The translations under genes were made by a program, and so were the position numbers. The notes below the pieces were generated by a model. It did not search any database. It saw nothing but the letters and a program-made list of their open reading frames with translations, and was not told the origin of the DNA. This document shows, piece by piece, positions 20,170 through 31,315 of a stretch of 64,000 bases of DNA. Source of the DNA: Forficula auricularia (Eukaryota; Arthropoda; Insecta; Dermaptera; Forficulidae); contig JALMQS010000828.1 of the NCBI GenBank assembly GCA_024734495.1, forward strand, positions 4,389,603 to 4,453,602, in the 5' to 3' direction. Numbering within the stretch: the first letter of the stretch is position 1; every line of letters begins with the position of its first letter.

Positions 20170-21331
20170 GAGGAAAGTAACCAAATATGGAATACCGTTT
20201 TGTTTTTTAGTCATAAATGAAACAAATATTAAAAATCAAAAACTTTTAATGGTAATTATAAACAATCATATATTTACGTTTTACATATTAAAAATCTTGT
20301 ATTATATTTATTAATTATAAGTATTGATACTATAATTTCTCAAAAACAAAATAAACATAAAGGTATCTAATAATGGGATAGGTACCCCAATTATGGAATA
20401 TTAAAAAAATTATCAAAAATCAACCTTAACTTCTATGATAATCTTTAGGAACTTTGGTAAATGTAAAAAGGAACTTAAATTATCTGCAATAATCACAAAT
20501 CCAGATGTCGAACTCTGCACCAGCCCAATCATTATGTGTCCAGAGACCGCACATGAGGCATTTGATCCAGGTTTGAGTATCATTAGAAAACAGCATACTA
20601 CAGAAAATACACTCCGCATCTTCTGAGTCTGGATCTGTATATCCTATCAAGGCACCAGACTGTGTGCGGAGGTATAGATACAATTTCTACATTGTTTTCT
20701 CTAGCAAGTTCTATCACGTCTATGTTACGAGTGTGAGTAAAGTGATCATCTAAGATCAACAAAACTTTTGATTCTGGGGTTGGGTTTGTGTGTTTGATGA
20801 AATGTTTGAACCAATCAGTAAATATAAATATAAACAAATAGATATAATATAAATAAATAGTAAAAAGAATTATATTAAAATAGTTATTAGGTCAGCTAAT
20901 TTTTTGGGATCCAAGTAAGGAATAATCCATATTTGGATCCCATGAATTGTCCATACCAGATTTGGCATTTTTCACTAATTTAAATTTTTATTCATATTTT
21001 TAACTTAAATATAAACTAAGACAATAAAATGCCTCTAAAACATTCAAACATTTATACAGTATATAGAAGCAATAAATATAATGCTATTTTCAATTACATT
21101 ACGAAAAATATTTAATATTTCCGTACCTGAAAAAGTTTTCTGATAGAGACAAAACAAAACACTCTTACCGAAGGCAAAGAACTCGCTCGACTGACACGTC
21201 AAAACCTGTGAGCACGTGTAGTCATTGGAAGAGATAGAAGATTAATGCTTATTGCATCTTGGATTATTTATTTACGAGAAATGCCGGTATTCCACATTAA
21301 GGACCCTCTTCCATATTTGGTTACTTTCCTC
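20170..21331 (-). mobile_element. pogo-like DNA transposon, internally deleted (1162 bp)
   Basis: Inverted ends GAGGAAAGTAACCAAATATG and complement, each directly flanked by TA (20168-20169 and 21332-21333), the target duplication of Tc1/mariner/pogo elements. Subterminal repeats of a TATGGAAT-type motif near 20185, 20390, 20920 and 21310 could be transposase binding sites. It carries remnants of a DDE transposase on the minus strand. Confidence 0.8.
20413..20837 (-). pseudogene. pogo-like transposase remnant: DDE core plus C-terminal zinc finger
   Basis: The upstream frame (20598-20837) contains KVLLILDDHFTHTRN, IDVIELARENN and VEIVSIPPHT, the middle of the DDE_1 catalytic core of pogo/Tigger/jerky-type transposases. 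The next frame (20480-20683) contains DPDSEDAECIFC, then WIKCLMCGLWTHN and WICDYC, a PHD-like zinc finger as found at the C-terminus of several arthropod pogo-like proteins. The junction (about 20640-20680) lacks the conserved stretch normally after PPHT, so an internal deletion with frameshift joined them. The N-terminal DNA-binding region is absent. Non-functional. Confidence 0.7.
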
Positions 21332-21404
21332 TAAATATACTGAGGTGTGCATACATGTATTTTTATTTTTATCAAAAGTTGAATAAAATTATTTTTCTCT
21401 TATA

Positions 21405-22073
21405 CACTCGAATCTCGATAATTCGAATTTTTCGATGATTCGAATTACTCTTCAGCTGTTAACTTCGGTAAACCGAAAAAATGTTGTGTATTTTGATACA
21501 CTCGATAACTCGGAATCCTTTTCGTAACAAGAGGGGGAGAGAACGTTATATAATTCGAATTAGGACACTTCCCCTTTCTATAATTCGAATTTTTCCTATC
21601 AATGTTTACTCCTCATTTTCCGCGTAATGTATGTATTTTTAATTTTTTTATTTTTTGTAGATTTCATTATATTTACTTTTTTACTTGAGGCTATATATAT
21701 AAAATTTATCTAAGCCCATACATATTTTCAAATTTTGTTAAGGGAGAATGCTGTAGGTTCTTGGTGAAACATTTTAAATAAAGTAAAGAAATTTTTTTTT
21801 TAATTTTTAGAATCTTTTTAAAATATATTAAAAAATAGTTGGTATAAATATTTACGTGAAACCTACATAGTATTTTATATTTGAAATTTTAAAAAGTTTC
21901 TAAAAAAAAAAAAATTCTAAAATTTTCTATATTTTCAAAAACATAATAAAAACTCTTAATAATTCAATTTTTTTCTTTCCTCTTATTAATTCAAACTTCT
22001 TAATGATTCGAAGTCTCGATAATTCGAATTTTTCTTGAACTCTCTTGGATTCCAAATTATCGAGAGCCGATTG
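21405..22073. mobile_element. TA-flanked pogo-type MITE (669 bp)
   Basis: Left CACTCGAATCTCGATAATTC and right complement of CAATCGGCTCTCGATAATTT form inverted ends with TA on each side (21403-21404, 22074-22075). The motif TCGATAATTCGAATTTTT repeats inside both ends. The 64-aa minus frame within it has no domain. Noncoding. Confidence 0.75.
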
Positions 22074-22328
22074 TATCTTTAAATGTGAATTTATTACTTT
22101 TTTTATAAACCGCGGGTTCATCAGCTTACAAAATCAGAAACTATGTGAAAATGTTAAATTTATCTTACGCTTTATACTGTTTATAGCTCTATATGAGTAC
22201 TAGTTGCAATTTTTTCAACGCGTTATACGGGAGTCCACTGGAAATGTTGATTATTTCTTATTCTTTAAGTGCCATGCTCGATTTCAAGCGTTGACTATTA
22301 CACCAAGGAGAGTATTCTGTTCATAGTT

Positions 22329-22650
22329 CAGGGGTGGTTTCCTGTTATCTTCCCCCAGTAACCACGAAAAACGCCAAAATCATTATGGCGGTCAGCATCC
22401 CCCATTTTTCCTCCCCCCAATAGTCCAAAGGCTTTCTCACATAAGAGGAAACCAGAACGACCCCCACCAAGCGCACCGAGTATCTAACGGTCAACCCGGT
22501 TGCCAAAAAGGGCATCCACAAAGCCGCGGTGGTTTGTTGAGGGCCCTTGTATTTTTGACAGAAATTCGATCCCAAGTAAACTTGATTAGAATTCAAACAC
22601 TTTAGCCCCTGCACTATCGCGCTCTTTTCCATCTTTTGGCAGCTCATAAA
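22329..22650 (-). repeat. GC-richer unidentified block with 100-aa frame
   Basis: Begins with CAGGGGTGGTTTCCT, shared with 9033-9060. A minus-strand frame of 100 codons (22345-22647) is open through unusually GC-rich sequence and ends in a hydrophobic stretch (ILAFFVVTGG). I recognise no family. Because the edge is a dispersed repeat, I lean to repeat rather than host gene. Confidence 0.3.
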
Positions 22651-23688
22651 TACTTTTTAGCTCTGGGTGACAACTTTTTATACTCACTACGAGAAAGACA
22701 AAAAACAAACGAATATAAAACCCAACAACCAATCCAATCCGATTCAAAGAATCTGTAGAGTTTAGGAAAGATCAGCATTTGGCGACTATTATTTATAAAA
22801 TCCTACCAACAAAGATGAATTGACTAAGAATAAATTTCATAAGCAAAAATAAGAATTTGGTATATTTCGAGCACACCACAACAAATGAAATTTAATTCTA
22901 GTACTATCGGAACATCAACTTTTTATAAGAATATAAGGATTTAAACAATTTCAAATTAAGAATAATCAGTTTCAAAATAGGATTAGTCAATTTGAAATTC
23001 AAATCAGAATATAATATAATTTAAAAAGGACTATGGGTATTCTGATTTTGCAATTAAAATTAATCCCTTTATGAATTTGAATATTCCTAATTTAAAATTT
23101 ATTTTAAGGTAATGTTAATAAATAACAAACATATTTTTATTAATTTTAATAATTCAATTATTCCATTTAATAAGTGAATTATCTATCGTGTGAAATAAGT
23201 GCGGATTTTCCCTTAAATTCGACCATGAATGGAAGGACCTTATCCTTTCTTTTGAACTAAAGATTCCTAATTATATCAAATACATTTTCAGCAATCTAAT
23301 TTATATGTATATGTTTGTAATCAACTTGATTAAGATTTCCTCATTTTTTATGATTTATGATTACAAGTATAAATATAAACAAATAACTAATTTACATGGG
23401 ATTCTCAATTTGTTATCATTCAACAGCTCCCAGTCATAAATCATAACACGGTTTATTTCTGAATTTACTCATGAAAATGTAAATTAAAATGGTGGAAATA
23501 TTATTCGTTTATTTTGACTGTTCTATGAAACGAGATACTAAAATTATTAGAACCAAAGAAAAATTATCTTTCCATACCTATAGTGCTGATAAAATAATTA
23601 CACGCTTAATTCCAATTTTCTAACCATTTTTAAATTACTTTATTTATATATTATTTTAGTTAGGGTCCAAGGTCCATAGGCTCTTAAT
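22650..23688. other. no recognisable feature
   Basis: AT-rich, no frame or repeat that I can name. Confidence 0.35.
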
Positions 23689-23830
23689 TTTTTTTTATGA
23701 TATTGATGTGAGAAGGAGATACACCAGAAGGTCCATCCCCTAAAGGCCTGTATGGGCTGGCCCCTCCATCGTGAAAAGAACAGAGTAGAAGGAAAAGAAG
23801 CCGGGATCACGAGCCAACTCAGAAACTTAG
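23689..23830 (-). mobile_element. Jockey-type LINE 3'-end fragment
   Basis: CCATCCCCTAAAGGCCTGTA then GGCTGGCCCCTCCATC matches 4368-4402 of the first Jockey copy. A T-run (23690-23696) marks the A-tail on the minus strand. Noncoding remnant. Confidence 0.6.
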
Positions 23831-24360
23831 ATACAATCCAATATCCAATTTACTAAGGTTTTAGGGGCTTCGAGCAGTGGTAAATTCTCCGCGCGATAAA
23901 TTAAGTTAAATTTATCTCCCACTTTGGGGAAATCCCTGATTGTTGTAAATTATCAATTACTATTAATTTAAACTTCTACTCAGGTTCTACAAAGAAAATA
24001 TATATGTTTAGCAGGTGTATATAGAATCACGATAACATGTTAACGAATTGCTAATAAAATATCAAGGTATAATGTACTTATTAAACGAGTGAATGTTATT
24101 TCTCTGTACATCTATTTAACATTTATATTTCCTTTGTAGAGTCTGAAGAAGTTAAAAATAATAAACAAAATGTTGCACTTGATATTTATATTAATTGATA
24201 ATTTAGTAAAACATTCCCTGATATCCATAAGAATTAGACCAATCGAATAAAACCTCCTTTGACTTTAATTATGTATTTTGAAACTCGAAATAAAAAATAA
24301 GCATCTTTTAATATTTTATGAATAGATAATAATTTGTTTATAAAACTGGTCCTTATATTG
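23830..24360. other. no recognisable feature
   Basis: AT-rich, nothing coding seen. Confidence 0.35.
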
Positions 24361-24368
24361 TTGTAAGT

Positions 24369-24593
24369 CAGTGTTTCTTAACCTTTTTTGGTTGACGGAA
24401 CACTAAAAATATCTGGAATCATTTGCGGCACACCAAAATATAAAAAAAAAGTAAAAGTTATATGATACAAAAAAAATAAAGTAATTACAAATACTATTTC
24501 AAAGTTACAAAACCCATGCAATTTTAATTATTTGTCAAAAACGCTGGCGGCAAATTTGCCAATCTCTCGCGCCACATAGGTTGAGAAACACTG
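24369..24593 (+). mobile_element. hAT MITE, copy 1
   Basis: 225 bp with inverted ends of hAT type. Interior TTTGGTTGACGG, CATTTGCGGCACACC and CATGCAATTTTAATTATTTG are shared with copy 2. No coding capacity. Confidence 0.85.
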
Positions 24594-25216
24594 GCTTAGA
24601 GAGTCCAAAATCTAAAGTTCTCCGCATTGAAAATATAAAAATTTTGCTAAAGAACAAACTTTCTAAGACGATTTCTTTTTATGAATTTAATTTTTCTATT
24701 GAATAATAAAAATGAAGAAAAAAGTAAAACTTTCTAACGACCCTATATGTTCACCAATTAGAACACGTATTTTTTTCACATTATTGTCTGAATTTTGAAG
24801 TTCAATTAATAATTTTCTCTCTCTATAACGAGTATAATTTTGATCCAAGAGCAAAAGGACATTCCTAGAATAATAGAAATTAAAAATCTAAAAATCTTTA
24901 ATAGTCTGAACAAGTCTTGACTTGCATTTTCTTTGCTATAGAGGAAGAAGAAGAAGTTAGATAATTCTATATACACCCTTTTTAATTATTTTCCTCGATC
25001 GGATTCTAATGAAAGAATCGCTCACCCGCACATTTATTAATTAAGAAAAAAAGTGAAAATTTTTCCAAGATTCGGGTCGCTAGATAGTATGCCGTAGTAT
25101 TTAATAATAAACTTAAATATAAATTTTTTATTTATGCTTATATTATGACTTCGCATTAAAATCTCAATAATTTTTTTTCCTTTTGCATTTTTGAACCAGA
25201 ACTTTTAAAGAGAGAA

Positions 25217-25419
25217 CAGTGTTTCTCAATCTTTTTTGGTTGACGGCACACTAAAAATTTTTGGAATCATTTGCGGCACACCTGAATATTAAAAAAAGTA
25301 AAAGTTGTATGATACAAAAAAAATTGAAGTAATTACAAATACTATTTCAAAGTTACAAAACCCATGCAATTTTAATTATTTGTCAAAAAGTCTCGCGGTA
25401 CATAGGTTGAGAAATACTG
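25217..25419 (+). mobile_element. hAT MITE, copy 2
   Basis: 203 bp, same ends and interior order as copy 1, with a short deletion near the right end (copy 1 has an extra CTGGCGGCAAATTTGCCAAT segment). No coding capacity; the 66-aa frame over it is incidental. Confidence 0.85.
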
Positions 25420-25539
25420 TTGTAAGTAAAAGTAAAAAAAAAAAATACAACATGATTTTACCATGGAAGTCTAGCCAGAAAAATGTATCTACTTCATCAA
25501 ACTGACCAACAAGGATGATTTTTATTTTTTCTGGAAAGA

Positions 25540-25920
25540 GTGCCTATATATACCTATAAAAGAAAAGTTTATTTATTTAGAAATTTTACTCGTAATCTCA
25601 AGTTTAATGCCCGTTCCCCTGGCGTTAGAAGTGCTTGTTTTAACCGGGGGAAAGGCGAAAACCAAAAGTTATGTTCTATGAATTTCACTCCCCTTCTATC
25701 TCGCTATTACATCCTTATTGCGACTTAACTATAGAAGAGAAAGCCCGTTACGAGTTAGTATAAAAGAGAACGGTTATAGATGTCATCCGGGGCAAATGAT
25801 TGACCAGCCCTTCATTCTCTAAACACGACAGCTAGTCTTGTGAATGGTGTTTGTAACGCTCGGCAGCGTTTATATTCAACATTTGACAAATGTACTCTTT
25901 GGGGTCAAAATATTTTTAAT
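25540..25920. other. GC-richer unassigned block
   Basis: Less AT-rich than the flanks, with no homology elsewhere in the window. It includes AGTATAAAAGAG (25758-25769), a TATA-box-like string, but no supported start, exon or product. The 62-aa frame 25540-25728 has no domain. Confidence 0.25.
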
Positions 25921-26351
25921 TCGAGTGAATGTAATTTATGAGTTTTATTTTCGGGTGATTTTTTTTTTTTTGTTATTTAATAAATTGACTTGGTTATATT
26001 TTAACATTTGAACAATTAATCATCCTGTATGTTAACTTAATAAATGACTTTTAAACCTTCATTTATTGAAACAAATCTAAAATTTAATTTCTTTGAATAA
26101 ACGACATTTTTACATTTTCTATATGTCAGATAATAAATTAATCATTTGAAAGATTTTCCACTAAAAATATTTAGTTCATGTCATTAAGCAAAGTCCTATC
26201 TAAAAGAGGGAGAATGAAGGGGATCAAACTTCATATTGAAGTGTTGATAAATATAGAAATAAAACATGTATAACAGCAATATTTCTGTTTGTTTTTAAAA
26301 TTAAACTTGATCTCATACGAAATAATTGATTTGATAAATGTATATATTTGT
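25920..26351. other. no recognisable feature
   Basis: AT-rich, nothing seen. Confidence 0.35.
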
Positions 26352-26645
26352 AGAGACGACTGTGGGTCAGTGGTTAAAGTGTCGAGTCGTTGGCCTGAAG
26401 TACGCTGGTTCGAGACTGAGTCTTGGCAGATATTTGCAGTCGCCTCCTCTTGGAAAGCAATGGCAACCTACCAAGAGTATAATTGCCTAGTAACCTCTCC
26501 AAACTAGCCGTTCGGAACCGCCGTTAAAAAGTAGGTCCCGTATATCTGTGTAAAAACAGCTAAATACACTCAGCACAGGTATATGTGGAGAGGAGCCAAA
26601 ACGTCAGGGAGACCTGATATGGCACTTAAAGAAGAAGGAGATATA
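26352..26645 (+). mobile_element. tRNA-derived SINE family C
   Basis: A tRNA-like head with box A near GGTCAGTGGTTAAAGTG and box B GGTTCGAGACTG (26407-26418), a body with AAAGCAATGGCAACCTAC, and a 3' end of AAGAAGAAGG type. One copy in the window. The 72-aa frame across it is incidental. Confidence 0.65.
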
Positions 26646-26857
26646 TTTGTAATTAGATTACCAACAGATTTTTAAGGACCGGAGATGGATAATAATATTC
26701 AAACACTATCTATGTAGTATTATAATGAGTTTATTAAATCATGAAATGACAGACAGTCCATAGTTCTGTTTCTCTTTTTATAATAGCATCATCAGTGCCC
26801 GTCTGAAAACAAAAAAATGATATTAACAGAAATATTTAAAGGTAGTATTTTGGTCAT

Positions 26858-27720
26858 AAGTTTCCTGTATTTGATTCGATCATGAATCGAAAGCAGGTGA
26901 TTTTTGTCAAATATTAAGTTAAAATAATATCTGAATTTATATATTTCTAACTTGAAATAATGAAGTTAAATAACTTTATAATTTTCTCATTAATATATCA
27001 AAGAATAATTAACATATTAACGAGAGATGTTTTAGATTGCGCTTTTTAAACAAGATATATATCGCGAGACTACTGCTGGTTGAGGCTATTGGAGTCTGCT
27101 GAGTCTTAAGTCTGGACCAAGAGAGAATGAAAAAGATATGATCCATTTAACTATAATCCAACGTCATTTCGCGTTTAGCCCGCATCACGTTTTTATATCA
27201 AACACTGATATGGACCACCAAATGAATTTGAAATCTGGGATGTTATATATTCAATATGATATATGTATAACATCTCAGATTATTATATTCAATATGATAT
27301 ATAACATCTGTTTAAAAAGCGCGATCAAAAACAATTCTCGTTAATACGTTAATTATTCTTTGATATATTAATGAGAAAATTATAAAGTTATTTAACTTCA
27401 TTATTACAAGTTAGAAATATATAAATTTAGATATTATTTTCACTTAATATTTGACAAAAAATCACCTGCTTTCGATTCACGATCGAATCAAATATAGGAA
27501 ACTTATTATTAATTAATAGCAAACTCCTAACATACGTGTTAACAGATCTCTAGAATATTTTTCATTCTCTCTTAGTCCAGATTTAAGACTCAGCAGACTC
27601 CAATAGCTTCAACCAGCAGTAGTCTCGCTATATATATCTTGTTTAAAAATCGCGATCAAAAACAATTCTCGCTAATATGTTAATTATTCTTTGATATATT
27701 AATGGGAAAATTATAAAGTA
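26858..27720. repeat. complex foldback with two interleaved inverted pairs
   Basis: Arm A (26858-27050) is complementary to A' (27310-27506); arm B (27048-27130, GGAGTCTGCTGAGTCTTAAG) to B' (27560-27648). A third partial A-type copy follows at 27643-27720. Between A and A', AATATGATATAT-type repeats occur twice near 27253 and 27290. Noncoding; looks like a foldback element that duplicated its arms. Confidence 0.7.
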
Positions 27721-27846
27721 GTATTTTAGGACCAAACATTAGTTTCTTTATTAAAAAAAGACACATTGAACATGATTAGTAAATATTCAACCTGCGTGAG
27801 ACATGTTATGCTTAGGTGGAGACTATAGTTGTAATTAGCATGTTTT

Positions 27847-28130
27847 AAGCTATTGCATAGCTTTTATCGCGGGCTTTGAGCGCGGCGACCGAATCGAGAA
27901 ATTCCGTAACGAAAATAACCTAACAACCCCCTCCAAGCGGCCAGCCGAAAGCCAGCGGAGTCGCCCGACTCTTGGCGGAGAGGCGGCTCGAGCGGGAGAG
28001 ATGTCCCTCCCCGCCGCCGCCCACCACTCCTACACGAGACTCGAGCAACTCGACTGACAGCCGACCGGTGGATTTAAGATGTGGGGAGGGGGCTTTTAAA
28101 GGATCTCATTATGGAGAGGATTTTGAAATT
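27847..28130 (+). repeat. GC-rich repeat G, copy 1 (5' part)
   Basis: Starts AAGCTATTGCATAGCTTTTA then TCGCGGGCTTTGAGCGCGGC and matches copy 2 at 28497 for about 80 bp, then diverges into C-rich sequence. The 77-aa frame 27972-28205 is proline-rich low complexity and not a credible gene. Confidence 0.65.
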
Positions 28131-28496
28131 AAAGTGGGGGGGGTTCTTTTACAAAATTATAATTTATTAATTATCTTATTTTTTTACAATACATTTAAAT
28201 TATAAAATACAATTAAACTATAATAGTAAATAATATAAATGAATAATAAATAATTTTCTGGAGACGAACAGTGGACAGCCGGTACATCTTTAAAAGAAAA
28301 AAATATATTTTAAATTGCATTTTAAAGTAAAAAACGCGGAATATAGAATATTTATTTTTTTTATTAACATTTATTTTAAATTTTTTTCAGACGGACATGA
28401 GACAACACCGTGGGATTATTATTATTATTTGTATTTCCCATGCATTATGCTATTCAAATAAATAGGATTAAACAAAAATAATTATTAAGCTATTGC

Positions 28497-28852
28497 ATAG
28501 CTTTTATCGCGGGCTTTGAGCGCGGCGACCGAATCAAGAAATTCCGTAACGAAAATAAACCTAACACCCCCCACTCAGTCCGGCACAGCGGTGCGGCGTT
28601 GAAAGCGGCGTTGAAAGCATCGTCTAACGTCGTTTCAGTTCGGCAGACTTCGACACGGTGTTTGTGTGCGTGCGACTAGACGTATGCGTGTAGACTGTAC
28701 GAAGCTCGCACGGATCGAGACGAGCTGTTCCGAAATCGGACGAATACGTAAGCAGCTGTTTGTGAAAAAATATTGCATAAATATTATAATTGCATAAGTT
28801 GATAAAAAATGCTATGCAATAGCTTTACCGCGGCAGTCCCCGAGTGCCACAC
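28497..28852 (+). mobile_element. GC-rich repeat G, copy 2 (about 356 bp)
   Basis: Same 5' start as copy 1. Near its 3' end, GCTATGCAATAGCTTTACCG is the inverted partner of the start, followed by CGGCAGTCCCCGAGTGCCAC. CpG-rich and far more GC-rich than anything adjacent. Ends are consistent between copies, so it is a defined mobile unit, but I cannot assign a class. No protein is coded. Confidence 0.6.
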
Positions 28853-29359
28853 ATCTATTTTTTTGTATGTAACAGAGAACCAACTAATTAATAAAATATT
28901 ACATTATTAAGTGATTATTATAAGAGAGACAAATGAGTGAGTCTTCATTTATTTATTTCTCAATTAAATAATATTTATTTGTTTAAATACAAGTTGAATT
29001 TAAAGGCTAGAATACTTTAAAAAAAAAAAGCTAACATTTTGAACAGAAGCCAGAGGGGTAAATAGTGTTAAGGGTCGCCCATATATTATGCGTCAAGAGG
29101 GAGGCACGAGGGCAAGTAACTAGCATAAGAAGTAAGGGGCTTTCCAGTTTGTGATGCCGCACTCAATTACACTAAAAATGTTTAATTAATTTTTTTTCCT
29201 TGTTTTTTAGGAAATATGATAATTTGTATAAATTTTTCTCTTATTAATTCCGTGAGTAGAGTAATTTTATTTTGAAAATATTTTCTTGCCGAGAGTAGCA
29301 GAGTTGTTGATTTTAAGAAGAAATCAAATTCAAATAAACAAATATATCTATATAGATAC
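28853..29359. other. no recognisable feature
   Basis: AT-rich. GCCGAGAGTAGCAGAG near 29288 is related to the Penelope-type tail flank at 18636. Confidence 0.35.
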
Positions 29360-30275
29360 CAGTGGCAGTTGGTGAATTTTCAACCAGGGGCTTTCCAAAA
29401 AAGTTTCCTTCATTTTTTGAAATTTTTTTTAATTTTCCTTTTTTTTTTTGCAAATTACAGCAAAGAGACCAAAATATCTGGGTTTATGTTCTAAATCTGG
29501 TTTCAAATTATTAACGCATCGATTCCTTCCACCTAAAAGCGACACAGTGAAATTAACTTTTTTCACCTTGGATGTATAAGCTGTCACAGTGTCAGGACCT
29601 CGACTGCATCATTTTCGTTGTTCATCAGATTTAACAATAGATTTTAAAAATATATTTTGAGACCTTCGCCCCAAACGGATACTGCTTTGTATGAGTGAGG
29701 GTAGGAGTCAGAATCACAGTCCCTGAGATGGAAATCGACCATTTTCCACAATGAATCAGCTTGTACTATAAGAAAATCTTAAATTCCTCCTAATTCTATT
29801 GCTGTAAGCAAGCTATGACTTTCTATAGCACTCTTAGTTATTTCCGTTTTTATATATTAAGAGTTTTTAGAAATGGATTAGTCCAAAGATTCTCGAATCA
29901 TCTTTATTCATTCCTTTTTTTGTTCCTCAGCGAGAACAATTTTTATTCTAATAAAACTCGTCTGGACTTGTCTTTGACATGCTTGAACTGGAAGATATAC
30001 TAGGCAGAGACATTAAACCTTCTATCCGCACGCTTTTCTGTAAGTCAATAATTTTAATTGCCCCTTGAAACTATGCAACAATTTCGAGAACCAATACTTT
30101 TCAAAACAAATAAAGTAAAAAATGTTTTTTATAGCAATATTTGGAATAACGGATAATAATTTGAAAATTTAAAGATCCTCCTGAAATTTTGAAGTCGACC
30201 TCTTTATGAAAATAATCTAAATATTTGAAATTTTAGGGATGCGTCGTATCCAGCATCTATGGACCGCACGACACG
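29360..30275. mobile_element. hAT-type element related to the 18357 MITE (916 bp)
   Basis: Starts CAGTGGCAGTTGGTGAATTT then TCAACCAGGGG; the right end CATCTATGGACCGCACGACA is a decayed match to the 18590 end. Flanking 8-mers ATAGATAC and AGAGATAT agree at 6 of 8. No transposase recognised. It contains one of two identical 140-bp blocks (29465-29604). Confidence 0.6.
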
Positions 30276-30299
30276 AGAGATATGTATAAGGTGAATAAA

Positions 30300-30745
30300 C
30301 CACTTCATTGAACATAAAAACAAATACAATATCTATTTGTAAAAAATCTTTGATGTAAATGTCAACATCCGTTGTTCCAATTTTAACCACAAGCTTGCTC
30401 TACTCATTCTAGTCTATAACGAGCTCAAGTGTCGAATTTCGTAGCTCTGACTTATGGTTGCGAAACGCAGGGGGGTACGGTACATGCATACGTACATATG
30501 TACGCACAGACTTATGGAACTTTGGCCCCTTTTTGGCCTCTGGAGACCAAAATATCTGGGTTTATGTTCTAAATCTGGTTTCAAATTATTAACGCATCGA
30601 TTCCTTCCACCTAAAAGCGACACAGTGAAATTAACTTTTTTCACCTTGGATGTATAAGCTGTCACAGTGTCAGGACCTCGACAGGCGATCGCAATACTTC
30701 ACCTTATATCCTATACGAGTATCATTACATGATATAGAGAATGTA
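30300..30745. repeat. dispersed repeat with identical 140-bp block
   Basis: 30543-30682 is identical base for base to 29465-29604. The remainder (30360-30490) parallels 34310-34480, and 30525-30745 parallels 9640-9800. Noncoding; the overlapping 83-aa and 67-aa frames on opposite strands are incidental. Confidence 0.65.
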
Positions 30746-31307
30746 TATGTGAGAGAAAAAAATTATTGAAAATGTAGGCCAAGTCTTTGTAACTATATTC
30801 GCTATATAATATAATATACAAATAAAATATAATATATTTAATTTTATTTGATAAAGACTGTTTCAGGTAAGTATATGTTTATTTAGATCAAGCAGTCGAG
30901 ACGCTCATTAATTCCCTCTTAAAAATTAAAAGGGCGATATTCCACGATACAGCACCTACTTATCCGTTTAAATTATGATTATAGCAAAATCTTAAATTAT
31001 GTTACGTTTTGTATAAAAAATAAAAGTGGCTATTATAACCTATAATAAATATATTTTATATCCAGGAGTTAGGCCGGGTAACGAGGAGTTGAAAGACACA
31101 CTTCTTAAGTGATTGAATTTTGTATTTCATTTCCAGAAAATAGAATTACCAGTTATTTTAAAAAATAAAAATTTCTTGAAATTTATGAAATTTAATTTTA
31201 ATGATTTATATATGTATTTTTAAATGCTTTGCCCTCATTTGTTCCCTGAAAAAAATATTTCGATCGTCTTCTAACTGGGAAACAATTTTATTCGGAAATC
31301 TAGTATA
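30745..31307. other. no recognisable feature
   Basis: AT-rich, nothing seen. Confidence 0.35.
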
Positions 31308-31315
31308 GGCTAGAG

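Larger units (their letters stand above)
20019..22240. mobile_element. outer TIR element hosting two pogo-type insertions
   Basis: Left end CAGTGAACTCCCGTACAAC (20019) and right end complement of CAGTGGACTCCCGTATAAC (ending 22240) form inverted repeats of about 24 bp. A TA precedes the left end, but GA follows the right, so target duplication is not confirmed. Apart from the two nested elements, little of its own sequence remains. Family: Tc1/pogo-like by terminus style (inference). Confidence 0.6.
24369..25419 (+). mobile_element. composite unit: two hAT MITEs bracketing 623 bp
   Basis: Copy 1 (24369-24593) and copy 2 (25217-25419) are direct repeats with ends CAGTGTTTCT(T/C)AACC or CAATC and GGTTGAGAAA(C/T)ACTG. 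The 8-mer TTGTAAGT lies immediately left of copy 1 (24361-24368) and immediately right of copy 2 (25420-25427), while the two inner flanks do not match each other or it. The whole block therefore has a target duplication, but neither MITE alone does. The middle 24594-25216 has no gene. Confidence 0.7.

Noticed and set aside
25758..25769. TATA-box promoter
   Set aside because: A TATAAAAG string is expected by chance in AT-rich DNA; no transcript start or gene downstream supports it.
27972..28205. 77-aa frame, proline- and serine-rich
   Set aside because: Lies across the divergent part of a GC-rich repeat and runs into AT-rich DNA; low complexity.
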